Numbered from the stretch's first letter, positions 1 through 9,088 are shown. The stretch: DNA of 37,384 nucleotides from an uncultured Rivibacter sp. (GCA_946480925.1 CAMLLU010000057.1:1-37384), one strand, 5' to 3'. Notes: generated by a model from the letters alone, not told the origin. Translations and numbers: made by a program.

Positions 1-740
1 TTGCGCAGCGCGGCGGTGCGCATGGTGATGCCCGCGTCGTCGTGCAGCGCCATGACGAGCCCGCGGGTCTTGAGTTCGCCGCTCATGCCGCGCATGGCGG
101 TCACGAGCGAGTCGGCCAGCGCGCTGCGGTCGCTCAGCCGGGCGTTTTCGGGCAGGTGTTTGTTGATGGCGGCCACCGCGTGCGGGTTGAAGTCGGCCAC
201 CCATTGGCGCAGGTGCTCGGGCGTGGCGGCCACCGCATGTTCGAAGGCGCTGCCGTCGAGCCGCTGGACCTGCTGCATGTGCGCGGCCGGGTCGGCGGCG
301 ATCTGTCGGCGCACGGCCTTGGTCCACTTGTGGCGGCTGTAGGCGATGTAGACCGGGCCTTTGATCAGGTCCGGGGCCTCGATGCTCAGCGCTTCGATGC
401 CGGTGTGGCTCTGGCCCTGGCGGGCGCACTGCAGCACGTTGGACTCGGCCGGGATGGCCGAGGGCATGTCTTCGATCGTGAGGTTGGGGTAGTAGCGCGG
501 GTAACCTGCCGCGTCGACGAGGTAGCCGCGCCACACCTTGCCGCACAGCAGGTAGACGTAGCCCGGCTCCAGGCTTCGCAGCACGTAGGTGCTGCGCTGC
601 AGCTTCTTGTCGGTGACGCCGGCACCGAAGGGCACGCCCAGCGCGGGCAGGTCAGTCGCGGCTTCCGTGGGCACGGCGGCGTACAGCAGGGCCAGCAGCG
701 GCAGGCCCTTGCGCCGGCAGCGGTTGCAGGGGTCTTTCAT
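1..740 (-). CDS. T6SS effector, VasX-like N-terminal region (partial)
   Basis: The first 246 codons are present and the gene runs off the left edge. The start (MKDPCNRCRRKG...) carries a Cys-x2-Cys pair, then GLPLLALLYAAVP and, about 30 residues on, LRSLEPGYVYLL. This order is typical of the N-terminal domain of VasX/BTH_I2691-type type VI secretion effectors (family knowledge). The missing C-terminal part would carry the toxic, in VasX pore-forming, activity, so the actual toxin type cannot be read here. The ATG overlaps the stop of the upstream DUF4123 gene (ATGA), so translation is probably coupled. The DUF4123 neighbour, a known adaptor family for such effectors, supports the call. No immunity gene is visible; it would lie beyond the edge. 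Confidence 0.75.
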   Translation of the reverse strand, partial: MKDPCNRCRRKGLPLLALLYAAVPTEAATDLPALGVPFGAGVTDKKLQRSTYVLRSLEPGYVYLLCGKVWRGYLVDAAGYPRYYPNLTIEDMPSAIPAESNVLQCARQGQSHTGIEALSIEAPDLIKGPVYIAYSRHKWTKAVRRQIAADPAAHMQQVQRLDGSAFEHAVAATPEHLRQWVADFNPHAVAAINKHLPENARLSDRSALADSLVTAMRGMSGELKTRGLVMALHDDAGITMRTAALR

Positions 741-1768
741 GTCGTTTGTTGCTTGGGTGCGGCTGTGTCGCTCAGCCATTGGCCGGCGTGGAGCACTCGG
801 GTCAGTTCGTCATCCCATTGCGCGGGCAGTTCGGCAAAGCCGCTCCTGTGCGGGCCGGCCGCCGGCAGCGCGGCAATGCCTCGCGCCACCTCGCCATGCC
901 GATCGAACAGCGGGTGGAGCGTGAGCGCGCAATGCGCGAAGCTGAGGATGTCGGCCTCTTCATGCAGCCCGTGTGCGAGCGCGCGTCGCACGGCATCTTC
1001 GACCGCACGGGGCTCGGGTGCCTGCTGAAGCTCCCACGCCGGCAGCAGCTGCGCCACGCGGTGGCACCAGCCGATCACCAGCAGCGCCTGCCATTGCCGG
1101 GCGTCGAGGGCGAAGGTGGAAAGCACAGGGCCGGTGTCGTCGGTGCCGGGCGGCAGCACGGGGCCGAGGCTCGCCAACGTGCCATCGGGCTGCAGGCTCC
1201 ACCAGCCTTGCACGTGCATGGCGTGCAGGGCCAGCGCCCAGGTGTCGACGAGGTGGCCCGGCAGATGCAGGGCGATGCGAGGATCCCAGTACCTGAACAC
1301 GGTGCGTTCCCGTGGGTACGGCGCGGGGGGCGAGAGCGTGGCGCGATGGCCCAGCGCATAGGCCAGGTTGCGTTGGGCCTGCGGCTGGCCCAGGCCGTCG
1401 GCTGTGATCCAGGCGCACACGCTGCGCGGCTGGCCGGCCTCGCCGTCGTGCAGGCCCATGCACTCTTCAACGGCGATGCGTACGGTGGCGTTGAGGGCGC
1501 GCTCCTGCGCGTGGCTGTCGTGGAGGACGAGCAGGTATGGCCGGTGCTCGGGCGCGTGGGTATCCATGGCCAAGGGCAGGCGCGGCAACGCACGCGTGTC
1601 TTCGTGTTCAGCCAGTGGGTCGTGGATCACCGGATCGACCAGCACGCACAGCGGCGCACCGAGCACGGTGTCAGTTTCGAGGGCTTCTTCGCCCAAGGCC
1701 CGGCGCAAAGCTGCAATGGCGGCTTCGGTCAGCGTGTCGGAGGTGGCGTCCATGGCGCAGCCCCTCAT
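737..1768 (-). CDS. DUF4123 T6SS effector adaptor/chaperone
   Basis: A 343-residue protein with a central DUF4123-type region: HRPYLLVLHD around residue 80, then a short GLGQPQAQRNLAYAL segment and the hallmark RTVFRYWDPRIALHLPGHL near residue 165. DUF4123 proteins (Tap-1/TEC family) bind effectors and load them on the VgrG tip; they act in the cytoplasm. The start at 1768 overlaps the upstream stop as ATGA and the 3' end overlaps the effector start in the same way, so three genes form one coupled unit. A second Met (MDAT) lies five codons in and is an alternative start. The C-terminal third is less recognisable and may be the cargo-specific part. Confidence 0.8.
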   Translation of the reverse strand: MRGCAMDATSDTLTEAAIAALRRALGEEALETDTVLGAPLCVLVDPVIHDPLAEHEDTRALPRLPLAMDTHAPEHRPYLLVLHDSHAQERALNATVRIAVEECMGLHDGEAGQPRSVCAWITADGLGQPQAQRNLAYALGHRATLSPPAPYPRERTVFRYWDPRIALHLPGHLVDTWALALHAMHVQGWWSLQPDGTLASLGPVLPPGTDDTGPVLSTFALDARQWQALLVIGWCHRVAQLLPAWELQQAPEPRAVEDAVRRALAHGLHEEADILSFAHCALTLHPLFDRHGEVARGIAALPAAGPHRSGFAELPAQWDDELTRVLHAGQWLSDTAAPKQQTT

Positions 1769-2415
1769 GCCGGCACGAAGGGCAAACCGCAGCCTGCGGC
1801 GGCTCGGATGGCCTCAGCGCAGCTTTTCAGCCGCGCGGCCTTCGGCAGGCTCACGGCCGCATCCGCGCCTTGAGCCCCGGCCAGCTCCTTCATCGCCGCC
1901 TTGAACTCGGCCGCCCCGCTGGTGCCCAGCTCGATGTTGCCGCCTTCGATCTTGAGGTAGCTGCCGCCGCCCGTGAGCAGGATGCTGTCGGGCGCGGTGA
2001 TGGTGATACCACCGCCGGTGCTCGCAATGCTCACGGCCTGGTCGGCGTTGAGCCGCGCCTGCCCCGCTTGTGCCTGCACGCTCACCTTGCCGCTGGCGGC
2101 GTGCAGCTTGATGCCGGTGTCTTGCACGGTGCGCTGAGGGTCTTGTGCCTTGCCCAGGGTGAACAGGGCGATGCCGTTCTGGGCCGCCACGGCCTGCTGG
2201 CGCTGGGCGTTGAAGGTGATGTCTTGCTGGGCCACCACCGCCAGCGTGTGCCCGGCGCCGGCCAGGGTACTGAACGGGGTGTACATGCCGATGCCACCAG
2301 CGCCATCGAGCACGAGGTCGGGCCTGGAAAAGACGGGGATGGTGCCCCGGCCTCCTCCGATGCCGAACTGGCCCGTGACGTTGGGCATGGAAGGGATGAT
2401 TTTCTTGGTACTCAT
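1765..2415 (-). CDS. Free-standing VgrG C-terminal domain (DUF2345)
   Basis: A 216-residue protein made almost wholly of the DUF2345 beta-repeat region that normally ends long VgrG spike proteins. Visible parts are RGTIPVFSRPDLVL near the N-terminus, IKLHAASGKVSVQAQ in the middle, then ITITAPDSILLTGGGSYLKI and GGNIELGTSG. The gp27/gp5-like N-terminal portion of VgrG is absent. This does not look like a decayed fragment: an in-frame ATG is preceded by GGAGGA nine bases upstream, the frame is clean, and the 3' end is coupled to the DUF4123 gene. It is the first gene of the cassette. It may extend a VgrG encoded elsewhere and link it to the VasX-like effector; that role is inference. Confidence 0.75.
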   Translation of the reverse strand: MSTKKIIPSMPNVTGQFGIGGGRGTIPVFSRPDLVLDGAGGIGMYTPFSTLAGAGHTLAVVAQQDITFNAQRQQAVAAQNGIALFTLGKAQDPQRTVQDTGIKLHAASGKVSVQAQAGQARLNADQAVSIASTGGGITITAPDSILLTGGGSYLKIEGGNIELGTSGAAEFKAAMKELAGAQGADAAVSLPKAARLKSCAEAIRAAAGCGLPFVPA

Positions 2416-2877
2416 GCTGCGCAGTCCTCCTGGTGTTCAAGAGGCGGCAGGCATGAGGAGCGATCGAGGATGGCCTCACCGCTTGTCGCGCTGGACAAGT
2501 TCATTGCACACCTTCCCTGATGTTGTCGATTGGCAATGACCCACATGCATGGAGCATGCGGGCGGTGGATTCTATGGACCCCCTGCGAAGGAAGTAGATC
2601 GCGGCTGGGGATTGACGGTCATGCCGCCCTGTGGCCGATGTGTTTGGGGCCTGAGCCGCTCACACATTCCATTTCCCAATCCAGCGTCGCAGCCCGAGGT
2701 TGCCCGCGCAGCGGACCGAGCAAAGCTGTTTTCTTGGGCAAGCAAGTGTGTGAAGCCGGTGCACGCTCACTTCTCGTAGCGAAGTTATGCGGCCCCCAAA
2801 GGGGACTGCGCTGCCGGGCGCACTTCCCGGCGGGCTGCCACATCGACAAGACAAATCAGCCGAAGGCAAGAAGAAAC
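2416..2877. other. Intergenic region
   Basis: There are 462 bases between the DUF2345 start and the methyltransferase stop. The part next to 2415 must hold the promoter of the T6SS cassette, but I see no convincing -35/-10 pair. The part next to 2877 holds a hairpin element that recurs in this window. The open frames across it look like chance or antisense frames, with no family resemblance. Confidence 0.5.
2808..2850 (-). repeat. Interspersed 3'-end hairpin element, copy 1
   Basis: On the minus strand this reads TTGTCGATGTGGCAGCC, then GCCGGG, a short loop and CCCGGC. TTGTCGA begins about 28 bases after the methyltransferase stop. The same core follows dppB (near 9660-9702) and amn (19617-19699) in the same orientation relative to the gene. 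The GCCGGG/CCCGGC pair can fold as a stem. Confidence 0.7.
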
Positions 2878-3534
2878 CTAGTACACGAACGGCACAAGCC
2901 TCCACCGCACCCTCTGCTGATACCTCCGGTACTCATCACTACCCGCCGCAAGCACCGCCTCTTCCCGCCGCATGCGCAACACCTGCGCCGCATACAGCAG
3001 CACCAGCACCGCGAAGTTCTGCCAGGACCAGTTCACCAGCAGGAAGCCGGCATGACCGATGAGGTAGCCCAGGTAGATGGGGTGGCGCACCACCCGATAC
3101 GGCCCTGCCGTCACGAGCCCCCGCTGTGCAGGCAGCAGCCCGAACGAGCGCCCCAGCACGAGCTTCGAAGCGAACTGCCACAAGGTGCCGCACAACTGCA
3201 GCGCCACGCCAGCGAACTCCGGCGCCAGGCGCTCGGTGCCGCGCGGATCGAGCAGCACGAAGAAGAATGCCGCATACAGCGTGGCCGTCACGGTGAGCGG
3301 GGCCATGTCGCGCAGCCGCGCCGGCCTGGCCACCAGCACCATCAGCAACGTGTAGCCCTCGATGAGCAGCAACAGCAGCAGCGTCCAGCGCGAGGTGTCG
3401 CCCCACCACGCCAGCGCGAGGTTGCTCACGGCAAAGCCGTAGGCCAGCAGCGCGAACACGCGCAGCAGCCATTCGGTGAGGCGACCTTCGCCGGCCGTGG
3501 GGGTGACGCGGGCCTGGGACACGTGCGGCCTCAC
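2878..3534 (-). CDS. ICMT-type membrane methyltransferase
   Basis: A 218-residue membrane protein. The C-terminal half carries the ICMT/phospholipid-methyltransferase signature: AGPYRVVRHPIYLGYL, a hydrophobic stretch, then RMRREEAVLAA, YRRYQQRV and RLVPF. Several transmembrane segments precede it (LRVFALLAYGFAVSNLALAWW, LLLLLLIEGYTLLMVLVA, LYAAFFFVLL). It probably transfers a methyl group from SAM to a lipid or other membrane substrate; the substrate is unknown. I chose the GTG at 3534 because it forms a GTGA overlap with the response regulator stop. The open frame extends further upstream, but that part lies opposite regulator codons and looks like out-of-frame Arg/Ala-rich sequence. It is the last gene of the kinase-regulator operon. 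Confidence 0.8.
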   Translation of the reverse strand: MRPHVSQARVTPTAGEGRLTEWLLRVFALLAYGFAVSNLALAWWGDTSRWTLLLLLLIEGYTLLMVLVARPARLRDMAPLTVTATLYAAFFFVLLDPRGTERLAPEFAGVALQLCGTLWQFASKLVLGRSFGLLPAQRGLVTAGPYRVVRHPIYLGYLIGHAGFLLVNWSWQNFAVLVLLYAAQVLRMRREEAVLAAGSDEYRRYQQRVRWRLVPFVY

Positions 3535-4262
3535 TGCACCGTGCGCGATGCAGCGCCCAGGCCGTGCTCGGTGGCGTACACGTGCAGCTCCAGGCGGCCG
3601 TGCACGCCCAGCTTGCTGTAGATGGTGGTGAGGTGGTTGCGCAGCGTGTGTTCGCTCATGTGCAGCTCGTCGGCCACTGCCAGCTGCTTGGCACCGGCGC
3701 GCCGCACCATGGTCGTCACGATCTCGCGCTCTCGCGGCGTGAGGCTGCTCACGCGTTCCACGTGCGGGTCGGCCTGGCGCTGCACCGGCGCGGCACGGTG
3801 GTCGGTGAGCATGCCCAGCACGTCGCCCAGCAGCATGCGGTTGAGCCACACCTCGCCGTCGTTGACCTTCTCGATGGCGCGCAGGATCACGTCGGCCGAT
3901 TCGGACTTGTGCACCACGCCACGCGCGCCCTTCATCACCGCCGAGCGATGGCGGCCGATATCGTCGGCGCCGGTGAGCACGAGCACGCGGCCCGGACAGC
4001 GCAGGCGCAGGTCGGCCAGTGCATCGGCGCTGTCTTCGCCGGCCAGGTCGAGGTCAAGCAGGATCACGTCGGCCTCGGCCGCGGCATCGTGGTTGAGCAG
4101 CTCCGCGCGCGACGAGGCCGTGCCCACCACTTCCATGTGCGGTCGCGAGCTGTCGATCAACCGGCGCAGGCCCCACAGCGTGATCTGGTGGTCTTCGGCC
4201 ACGAAGACACGGATCGCATGCGCGGCGGTGGCGCTCGGCTGAACGGCGGCGGCATAGGCCAT
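3531..4262 (-). CDS. NarL/FixJ-family response regulator
   Basis: A 243-residue two-component regulator. The receiver domain spans about residues 17-135, with the acidic pair E23/D24 (VAEDH), the phospho-acceptor Asp in VILLDLDLAG (about residue 70) and the conserved Lys in GVVHKSES. A LuxR-type HTH follows from about residue 165 (SLTPREREIV, then VADELHMSEHTLRNHLTTIYSKLGV). It binds DNA when phosphorylated by the adjacent kinase. I chose the ATG at 4262 because GGAGGAG lies five bases before it; an earlier Met at 4286 lacks this. The kinase gene ends 31 bases upstream and the methyltransferase overlaps the 3' end by GTGA. Targets cannot be told from the sequence. Confidence 0.88.
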   Translation of the reverse strand: MAYAAAVQPSATAAHAIRVFVAEDHQITLWGLRRLIDSSRPHMEVVGTASSRAELLNHDAAAEADVILLDLDLAGEDSADALADLRLRCPGRVLVLTGADDIGRHRSAVMKGARGVVHKSESADVILRAIEKVNDGEVWLNRMLLGDVLGMLTDHRAAPVQRQADPHVERVSSLTPREREIVTTMVRRAGAKQLAVADELHMSEHTLRNHLTTIYSKLGVHGRLELHVYATEHGLGAASRTVQ

Positions 4263-4293
4263 GGCAACTCCTCCAACTACAAACAACAGAGGT

Positions 4294-6030
4294 TCAGGGC
4301 AGTACCGTGGAGCCCTCGGCGGGCGCCTCGGTGGGCCCCTCCGCAGGCCCCTCGACGGGCACTTCGATCACGAGCTCGGTATTCAATCCATCGGGCCGCG
4401 TGAGCTGCAGGCTGCCGCCCAGCTCACGCGCGCGCTCGCTCAGCGAGCCCGGCACGAAGTCGCCCGCGGGCCGGCCGCTCACCGCGGCACCGTCGTCGCG
4501 CACGCGCAGGCGGATGCAGCGGCCCTCGCTGCTCAGTGCAATGCGCACGTGCCGCGCTTCGGTGTGCTTGCGCACGTTGTTGAGCGCCTCGTTGACCATG
4601 TGGAACAAGGCACTGGCCAGCGCTCGCGTGGTGGGCAGGCTGCCGGGGCAGTCGAGGTCGATCTCGATGCCGAACAGCAGCGCGAAGCGCCGCACCTGGC
4701 GCCGCACCGCGGGCACCAGCGCGTTGTCGCCGCGTGCGCTGCCGGTGCGCAGGCCGGAGATGAGTTCGCGCAGCGCGCCCACTTCGCCGTTCACCAGCTC
4801 GGCCAGTGCATCGACTTCGGCGCGCGCCGGGTTGTCGTGCGGAATGCGCAGGGCCACGCATTCCACCGCGTACTTGAGCCCGAGGTAGGGCTGGATGGCG
4901 CTGTCGTGCAGGTCCCGGCCGATGCGGGCGCGCTCGTGGCCCGCGCTTTCTTCCTGCAGCTGGTCCACCAGGGCGGCCTGCTCGACGATGCGCAGCAGCT
5001 CGGTCGCCGTCTGCGACAGGTCAGACACGCGCACCGCGCGGTCGCAAGGCGAGCGGTAGCCCACGACCAGGTGCCCGTGCTGGCGCGTGTAGCGCACCAG
5101 CGGCACCACGTGCAGGCAGCGCACGTCCAGCAGGGCGGCCAGTGCGGCGAGCTGGGTCGTGTGCCGTTTCGCGACTGCCACGTCGTGCTCACCGAACAGC
5201 CGCGTGGGGTGTCGCGGGTCCCACCAGCTGCGGCTGGCATAGGTGGCGGGGCAAGGCGGCAGCTCGCGCAGCAGGCTCTCGATGCGCTCGTGCACCCCGG
5301 CACCGGCGCGGAAGCTGCCCTCGTCGCGGCTCGCGATCATGGCGGGCGCCCCCAGGTTGCTGGGCAGCACCAGCGCCACCAGCTCTGCGTCGATGCCGGT
5401 GCGCAGGCGCTCGACCAGTGCCGAGCAGATGGGCTCGAGGCCGCGCCGGGGGTCGAGCTGCTGCCCGAGTTCGTCGATAAGCGCCATGCGGCTGCGCATG
5501 AGGCTCATGGGCCGTGCGAGCAGCGCCGTGCACGGCACCACGAACAGCACGGCCAGCGCCAGCGCGACCTGCGTGGGGCTCAGTTCGGTCATGGAGCCCG
5601 CGCCGCGGTTGAAGAGCACGCTGGCCGCGCCGAACAAGGCCAGCGCCACCCCGTGCTGCACGCCGTATCCAATGCTGGCCAGCACGACCGGCTGCACCAT
5701 GGTGATGACCAGCATCAACGACACGGAATCGGTGAGCTGCAGCATCAAGGCGGACCAGCCGATGTCGACCCAGAAGTGCCACGGCATGCCGGGCCGGGCG
5801 CGGCCGGCGGCCTCGGCCCACAGGACGTAGGCGGCCCAGCCGCCATAGACCAGCGAAACGGCCAGCGCCAGCGCACCGATCGGCTGCTCGGCCGTGCTCA
5901 GCAGCAGCGTGACGAGCAGCGCAGTGGCGCCCCGCAAACCTGCGGAGAACCGTCGCATTTCTTCGGAAGGCCCCCTGGCCTGCTCTGAAGCCATGCCTCG
6001 CGTTGTCGTGGCCGAGATCGCTGCACCCAT
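4294..6030 (-). CDS. NarX-type membrane sensor histidine kinase
   Basis: A 578-residue sensor kinase. About five hydrophobic segments lie within residues 30-170, with little periplasmic sequence, so the signal may be sensed in the membrane. A GAF-like region (about 190-345) follows, then the HisKA_3 box ERARIGRDLHDSAIQ with phospho-His at about 375. The ATPase domain has an N-box (HMVNEALNNVRKHTEA), a degenerate first G-box (RVRDDGAAV in place of DNGxG) and a second G-box (ELGGSL). The C-terminus ends in a short Gly/Pro/Ala/Glu repeat (EGPAEGPTEAPAEG). The partner is the NarL-type regulator immediately downstream. The start could also be the Met 12 codons later (5994); no ribosome site decides. 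Confidence 0.88.
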   Translation of the reverse strand: MGAAISATTTRGMASEQARGPSEEMRRFSAGLRGATALLVTLLLSTAEQPIGALALAVSLVYGGWAAYVLWAEAAGRARPGMPWHFWVDIGWSALMLQLTDSVSLMLVITMVQPVVLASIGYGVQHGVALALFGAASVLFNRGAGSMTELSPTQVALALAVLFVVPCTALLARPMSLMRSRMALIDELGQQLDPRRGLEPICSALVERLRTGIDAELVALVLPSNLGAPAMIASRDEGSFRAGAGVHERIESLLRELPPCPATYASRSWWDPRHPTRLFGEHDVAVAKRHTTQLAALAALLDVRCLHVVPLVRYTRQHGHLVVGYRSPCDRAVRVSDLSQTATELLRIVEQAALVDQLQEESAGHERARIGRDLHDSAIQPYLGLKYAVECVALRIPHDNPARAEVDALAELVNGEVGALRELISGLRTGSARGDNALVPAVRRQVRRFALLFGIEIDLDCPGSLPTTRALASALFHMVNEALNNVRKHTEARHVRIALSSEGRCIRLRVRDDGAAVSGRPAGDFVPGSLSERARELGGSLQLTRPDGLNTELVIEVPVEGPAEGPTEAPAEGSTVLP

Positions 6031-6145
6031 GCGATCTTTGTATCAGGATGAAACTTCGCGTGGGGGCCGCATGTTGCAGCGCAAACGATGCCATGGGAAA
6101 AATTCCCGCCTTCCACCCCCTCAGGCTGCGGGGCTCCGTCAGCTA

Positions 6146-6161
6146 ATGCACATCTGTGCAT
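6146..6161. promoter_or_regulatory. Short palindrome after dppF
   Basis: ATGCACA and TGTGCAT are separated by two bases and abut the dppF stop codon. No T-run follows, so this is not a classical terminator. It could be an operator for the downstream kinase operon or chance. Confidence 0.3.
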
Positions 6162-7168
6162 CACGCCTGCAACACAGGCCCCTTCGCAATCGCTTCGGCG
6201 TGGTGGCAAGCCACTTGATGGCCGTCAACTTCGCGCAGTGCGGGCACTTCCTCGGTGCAGCGTGCGGTCGCGTGCGGGCAGCGCTTGTGGAAGGCGCAGC
6301 CCGCAGGCGGGTTCAGTGGCGACGGCAGCTCGCCGGTGATGCGGATCTTCCGTGCGCGCCGTGCCGCGTCGAGGCTGGGCGTGGCTGACAACAAGGCGCG
6401 CGTGTACGGGTGCCGCGGCTGGGCGAAAAGCGTGGCCTTGGGCGCGAACTCCACCACGCGGCCCAGGTACATGACCATCACGCGGTCGGCGATGTGCTCG
6501 ACCACCGAAAGGTTGTGCGAGATGAACACGTAGGCGATGCCCGTGCGTTCCTGCAGGTCCATGAAGAGGTTGAGGATCTGCGCCTGGATGGACACGTCGA
6601 GCGCCGAGGTGGGCTCGTCGGCCACCAGCAGGCGGGGCTGCAGCATCATGGCCCGCGCGATGGCGATGCGCTGGCGCTGGCCGCCCGAGAACATGTGCGG
6701 GTAGCGCTGCGCGTGTTCGGGCCGCAGGCCCACCTGGGCCAGCATGTCGGCCACGCGCTCGCGGCGCTCGGCGGCTGAAAGCGGGGTGTTCAGCAGCAGC
6801 GGCTCGTCGAGCATCTGTGCCACGCGCTTGCGCGGGTTGAGCGAGGCATACGGGTTCTGGAACACCATCTGCACCAGCTTGCGCAGCGTGCGGGTTTCTC
6901 CGGACGTGGCGGTGCTCACGTCGTGGCCATGCAGGCGCAGGTGGCCGCTGGTGGGCTTTTCGATCAGCGTGAGCGCACGGGCGAGCGTGGACTTGCCGCA
7001 GCCGGACTCGCCCACCACTGCCAGCGTTTCACCGGCGGCGAGCGTGAAGCTCACACCGTTGAGCGCCTTCACGGTGGCGTTCGGCTTGAAGAGGCCACGC
7101 GAGACGCTGTAGTGGCGGGATAGCTCCTGGGCTTCGAGCAGGGGCGCGGCGCTCGTCGGGGCACTCAT
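6161..7168 (-). CDS. dppF: Dipeptide/oligopeptide ABC transporter ATPase DppF
   Basis: A 335-residue ABC ATPase with Walker [11 protein letters not shown]-loop [11 protein letters not shown], signature SGGQRQR, Walker [13 protein letters not shown] and H-loop FISHN. The C-terminal oligopeptide-type domain has [12 protein letters not shown] and a cysteine cluster ([14 protein letters not shown]) of the kind that can bind an Fe-S cluster in Dpp/Opp ATPases. It works as a heterodimer with DppD on the inner face of the membrane to power peptide import. The ATG at 7168 overlaps the dppD stop (ATGA). An open frame continues upstream but only opposite dppD. It is the last gene of the locus. Confidence 0.93.
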   Translation of the reverse strand: MSAPTSAAPLLEAQELSRHYSVSRGLFKPNATVKALNGVSFTLAAGETLAVVGESGCGKSTLARALTLIEKPTSGHLRLHGHDVSTATSGETRTLRKLVQMVFQNPYASLNPRKRVAQMLDEPLLLNTPLSAAERRERVADMLAQVGLRPEHAQRYPHMFSGGQRQRIAIARAMMLQPRLLVADEPTSALDVSIQAQILNLFMDLQERTGIAYVFISHNLSVVEHIADRVMVMYLGRVVEFAPKATLFAQPRHPYTRALLSATPSLDAARRARKIRITGELPSPLNPPAGCAFHKRCPHATARCTEEVPALREVDGHQVACHHAEAIAKGPVLQA

Positions 7169-8157
7169 GCGTTCACCTCGGCGGCATCGGCGCCCGCGTT
7201 CAACGGGAACAGGCAGCGTGCGTGGCTGCCATCGGGCATGGGCAACAGGCTTGGATGCGTGGCGCGGCATTCGGCCTGCACGCGCGGGCAGCGCGGCGAC
7301 AGCAGGCAGCCTTGCGGCCGGTCGTACTGGCCGGGCACCACGCCGGCGAGCGTGGGCAGGCGCCTGGCGCCACGGCTCGCTTCAGGAATGGAGGCGAGCA
7401 GTGCCGCGGTGTAGGGGTGATGCGGGCGTTCGAAGAGGGCCGGCACCGTTTGCGTTTCGACCACTTCGCCGGCGTACATGACGGCGATGCGCTTCGCATG
7501 TTCGGCCAGCAGCGCGAGGTCGTGCGTGATGAGCACGAGCGCCATGTCCTGCTGGCGCTGCAGGCTCACCAGCAGGTCGAGCACCTGGGCCTGGATGGTC
7601 ACGTCCAGCGCGGTGGTGGGTTCGTCGGCGATCAGGAGCTTGGGCCGGCAGGCCAGCGCCATCGCGATCATCACGCGCTGGCTCATGCCGCCGGAGAGCT
7701 GGTGCGGGTAGGCCGAAAGCCGCGACTCGGCATCTGGGATCTCGACCAGCTTCAGCAGCTCGAGCGCGCGGTCGCGCAGCTGCCCGCGCCGCAGGTTCTC
7801 GTGCACCTTCAGCGTCTCGGCGATCTGGAAGCCTACCGTGTAGCTGGGGTTCAGGCTCGTCATCGGGTCCTGGAAGATCATCGCCATGTCGCGCCCGACG
7901 ATGCGGCGGCGCGCCGCAGGCCCAAGCGTGAGCAGGTCGTGCCCGTCGAAGCGCAGCACGTCGGCGCTCACGCGGCCGGGCGCTTCGACGAGGCCCATGA
8001 GCGCGAGCATGCTCACGCTCTTGCCCGAGCCGGATTCACCCACGACACCGAGCAGCTCGCCGCGGTCGAGCGAAAGGTCCACGCCCTGCACGGCGGCGAA
8101 AGGCCGGTCTTTCGGGCCGAACTCGACCTTGAGGTTGCGGATTTCAAGCAGGCTCAT
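7165..8157 (-). CDS. dppD: Dipeptide/oligopeptide ABC transporter ATPase DppD
   Basis: A 330-residue ABC ATPase with Walker [10 protein letters not shown]-loop [10 protein letters not shown], signature LSGGMSQR, Walker [13 protein letters not shown] and switch His in LITHD. The C-terminal extension has the peptide-importer [12 protein letters not shown] and a [14 protein letters not shown] cysteine cluster. It pairs with DppF. Both ends overlap neighbours by ATGA (dppC upstream, dppF downstream), which fixes the start at 8157 and argues for tight stoichiometric coupling. A longer open frame upstream of 8157 is antisense-like sequence within dppC. Confidence 0.93.
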   Translation of the reverse strand: MSLLEIRNLKVEFGPKDRPFAAVQGVDLSLDRGELLGVVGESGSGKSVSMLALMGLVEAPGRVSADVLRFDGHDLLTLGPAARRRIVGRDMAMIFQDPMTSLNPSYTVGFQIAETLKVHENLRRGQLRDRALELLKLVEIPDAESRLSAYPHQLSGGMSQRVMIAMALACRPKLLIADEPTTALDVTIQAQVLDLLVSLQRQQDMALVLITHDLALLAEHAKRIAVMYAGEVVETQTVPALFERPHHPYTAALLASIPEASRGARRLPTLAGVVPGQYDRPQGCLLSPRCPRVQAECRATHPSLLPMPDGSHARCLFPLNAGADAAEVNA

Positions 8158-9062
8158 GACAGGCGCTTCATGCGGGGGTCGAGCGCGTCGCGCAGGCCGT
8201 CGCCCATGAGGTTGATCGCGAGCACGGTGGAGAGGATGGCCACGCCCGGCAGCGTGACGACCCAGTTGGCGCGCTCGATGTAGTCGCGCGCCGAGGCGAG
8301 CATGGTGCCCCATTCGGGCGTGGGCGGCTGTGCGCCCAGGCCGAGGAAGCCGAGCGCGGCGGCGGTGAGGATGGCATCTGAAAAGCCCAGCGTGGCCGTC
8401 ACGATGACGGGCGCCATGCAGTTGGGCAGCACGGTGTTGAACATGAGCCGCAGGGTGCCCGCACCGGCGAGGCGCGAGGCGATCACGTAGTCCTTCGCCA
8501 GCTCCGACATGGCCGAGGCGCGCACCAGCCGCACGTAGTTGGGAATGGCCACCAGCGCGATGGCGAGCATGGTGTTGATGAGCCCCGGCCCCAGCACGGC
8601 CACCACGGCGATGGCCAGCAGCAGGCTGGGCAAGGCCAGCATCACGTCCATGAGGCGCAGGATGGCGGTGCCGATGCGTGGGAAGAAGGCAGCGGCGAGG
8701 CCGAGCGCGATGCCGGGGGTCATGGCGAGCACCACGGCGACAAGGCCGATCATCAGCGACAGGCGGGCGCCGTGGAGCAGGCGCGAGAGGACGTCGCGGC
8801 CGATGTCGTCGGTGCCCAGGGGGTAGGTGGAGGTGCCGCCTTCCTGCCACATGGGGGGCGTGAGGAGGGCGTCGCGGTATTGCTCCACGGGGTCGTGGGG
8901 GGCCAGGACGCCGGCCAGCAGGGCGCAGAGGACGATGAAGGTGAAGAAGATGAGGCCGGCTACGGCGCCTTTGTTATGGGAGAAGGTGTGCCAGAAGTCT
9001 TTCAGGCTCGACGGGGGGGCGCCGGCGTGGCTTTGTTCTTCGGTGGAGAGGCCGGCGCTCAT
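8154..9062 (-). CDS. dppC: Dipeptide/oligopeptide ABC transporter permease DppC
   Basis: A 302-residue inner-membrane permease. It has the N-terminal OppC-type segment ([32 protein letters not shown]), [24 protein letters not shown], and the coupling-helix region [21 protein letters not shown] with LPN about 15 residues on, as in Dpp/Opp C subunits. About six membrane segments are visible. It would form the channel with DppB. The gene lacks an evident ribosome site and is separated from dppB by a ~666-base repeat-filled gap, so its expression may be uncoupled from dppB. It ends with ATGA overlap into dppD. Confidence 0.93.
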   Translation of the reverse strand: MSAGLSTEEQSHAGAPPSSLKDFWHTFSHNKGAVAGLIFFTFIVLCALLAGVLAPHDPVEQYRDALLTPPMWQEGGTSTYPLGTDDIGRDVLSRLLHGARLSLMIGLVAVVLAMTPGIALGLAAAFFPRIGTAILRLMDVMLALPSLLLAIAVVAVLGPGLINTMLAIALVAIPNYVRLVRASAMSELAKDYVIASRLAGAGTLRLMFNTVLPNCMAPVIVTATLGFSDAILTAAALGFLGLGAQPPTPEWGTMLASARDYIERANWVVTLPGVAILSTVLAINLMGDGLRDALDPRMKRLS

Positions 9063-9088
9063 TTGTTTTGATTGCTTTCTTGTTGGGC

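Noticed and set aside
1765..2415. Interpretation of the DUF2345 ORF as a vgrG pseudogene remnant
   Set aside because: It has its own ribosome site, an intact frame and coupled 3' end, and no vgrG-like sequence lies upstream. It cannot be fully excluded without the rest of the genome.
3535..3849. N-terminal extension of the ICMT-type protein
   Set aside because: It lies opposite-frame within the response regulator and reads as Arg/Ala/His-rich sequence without homology. The GTGA overlap gives a better start.
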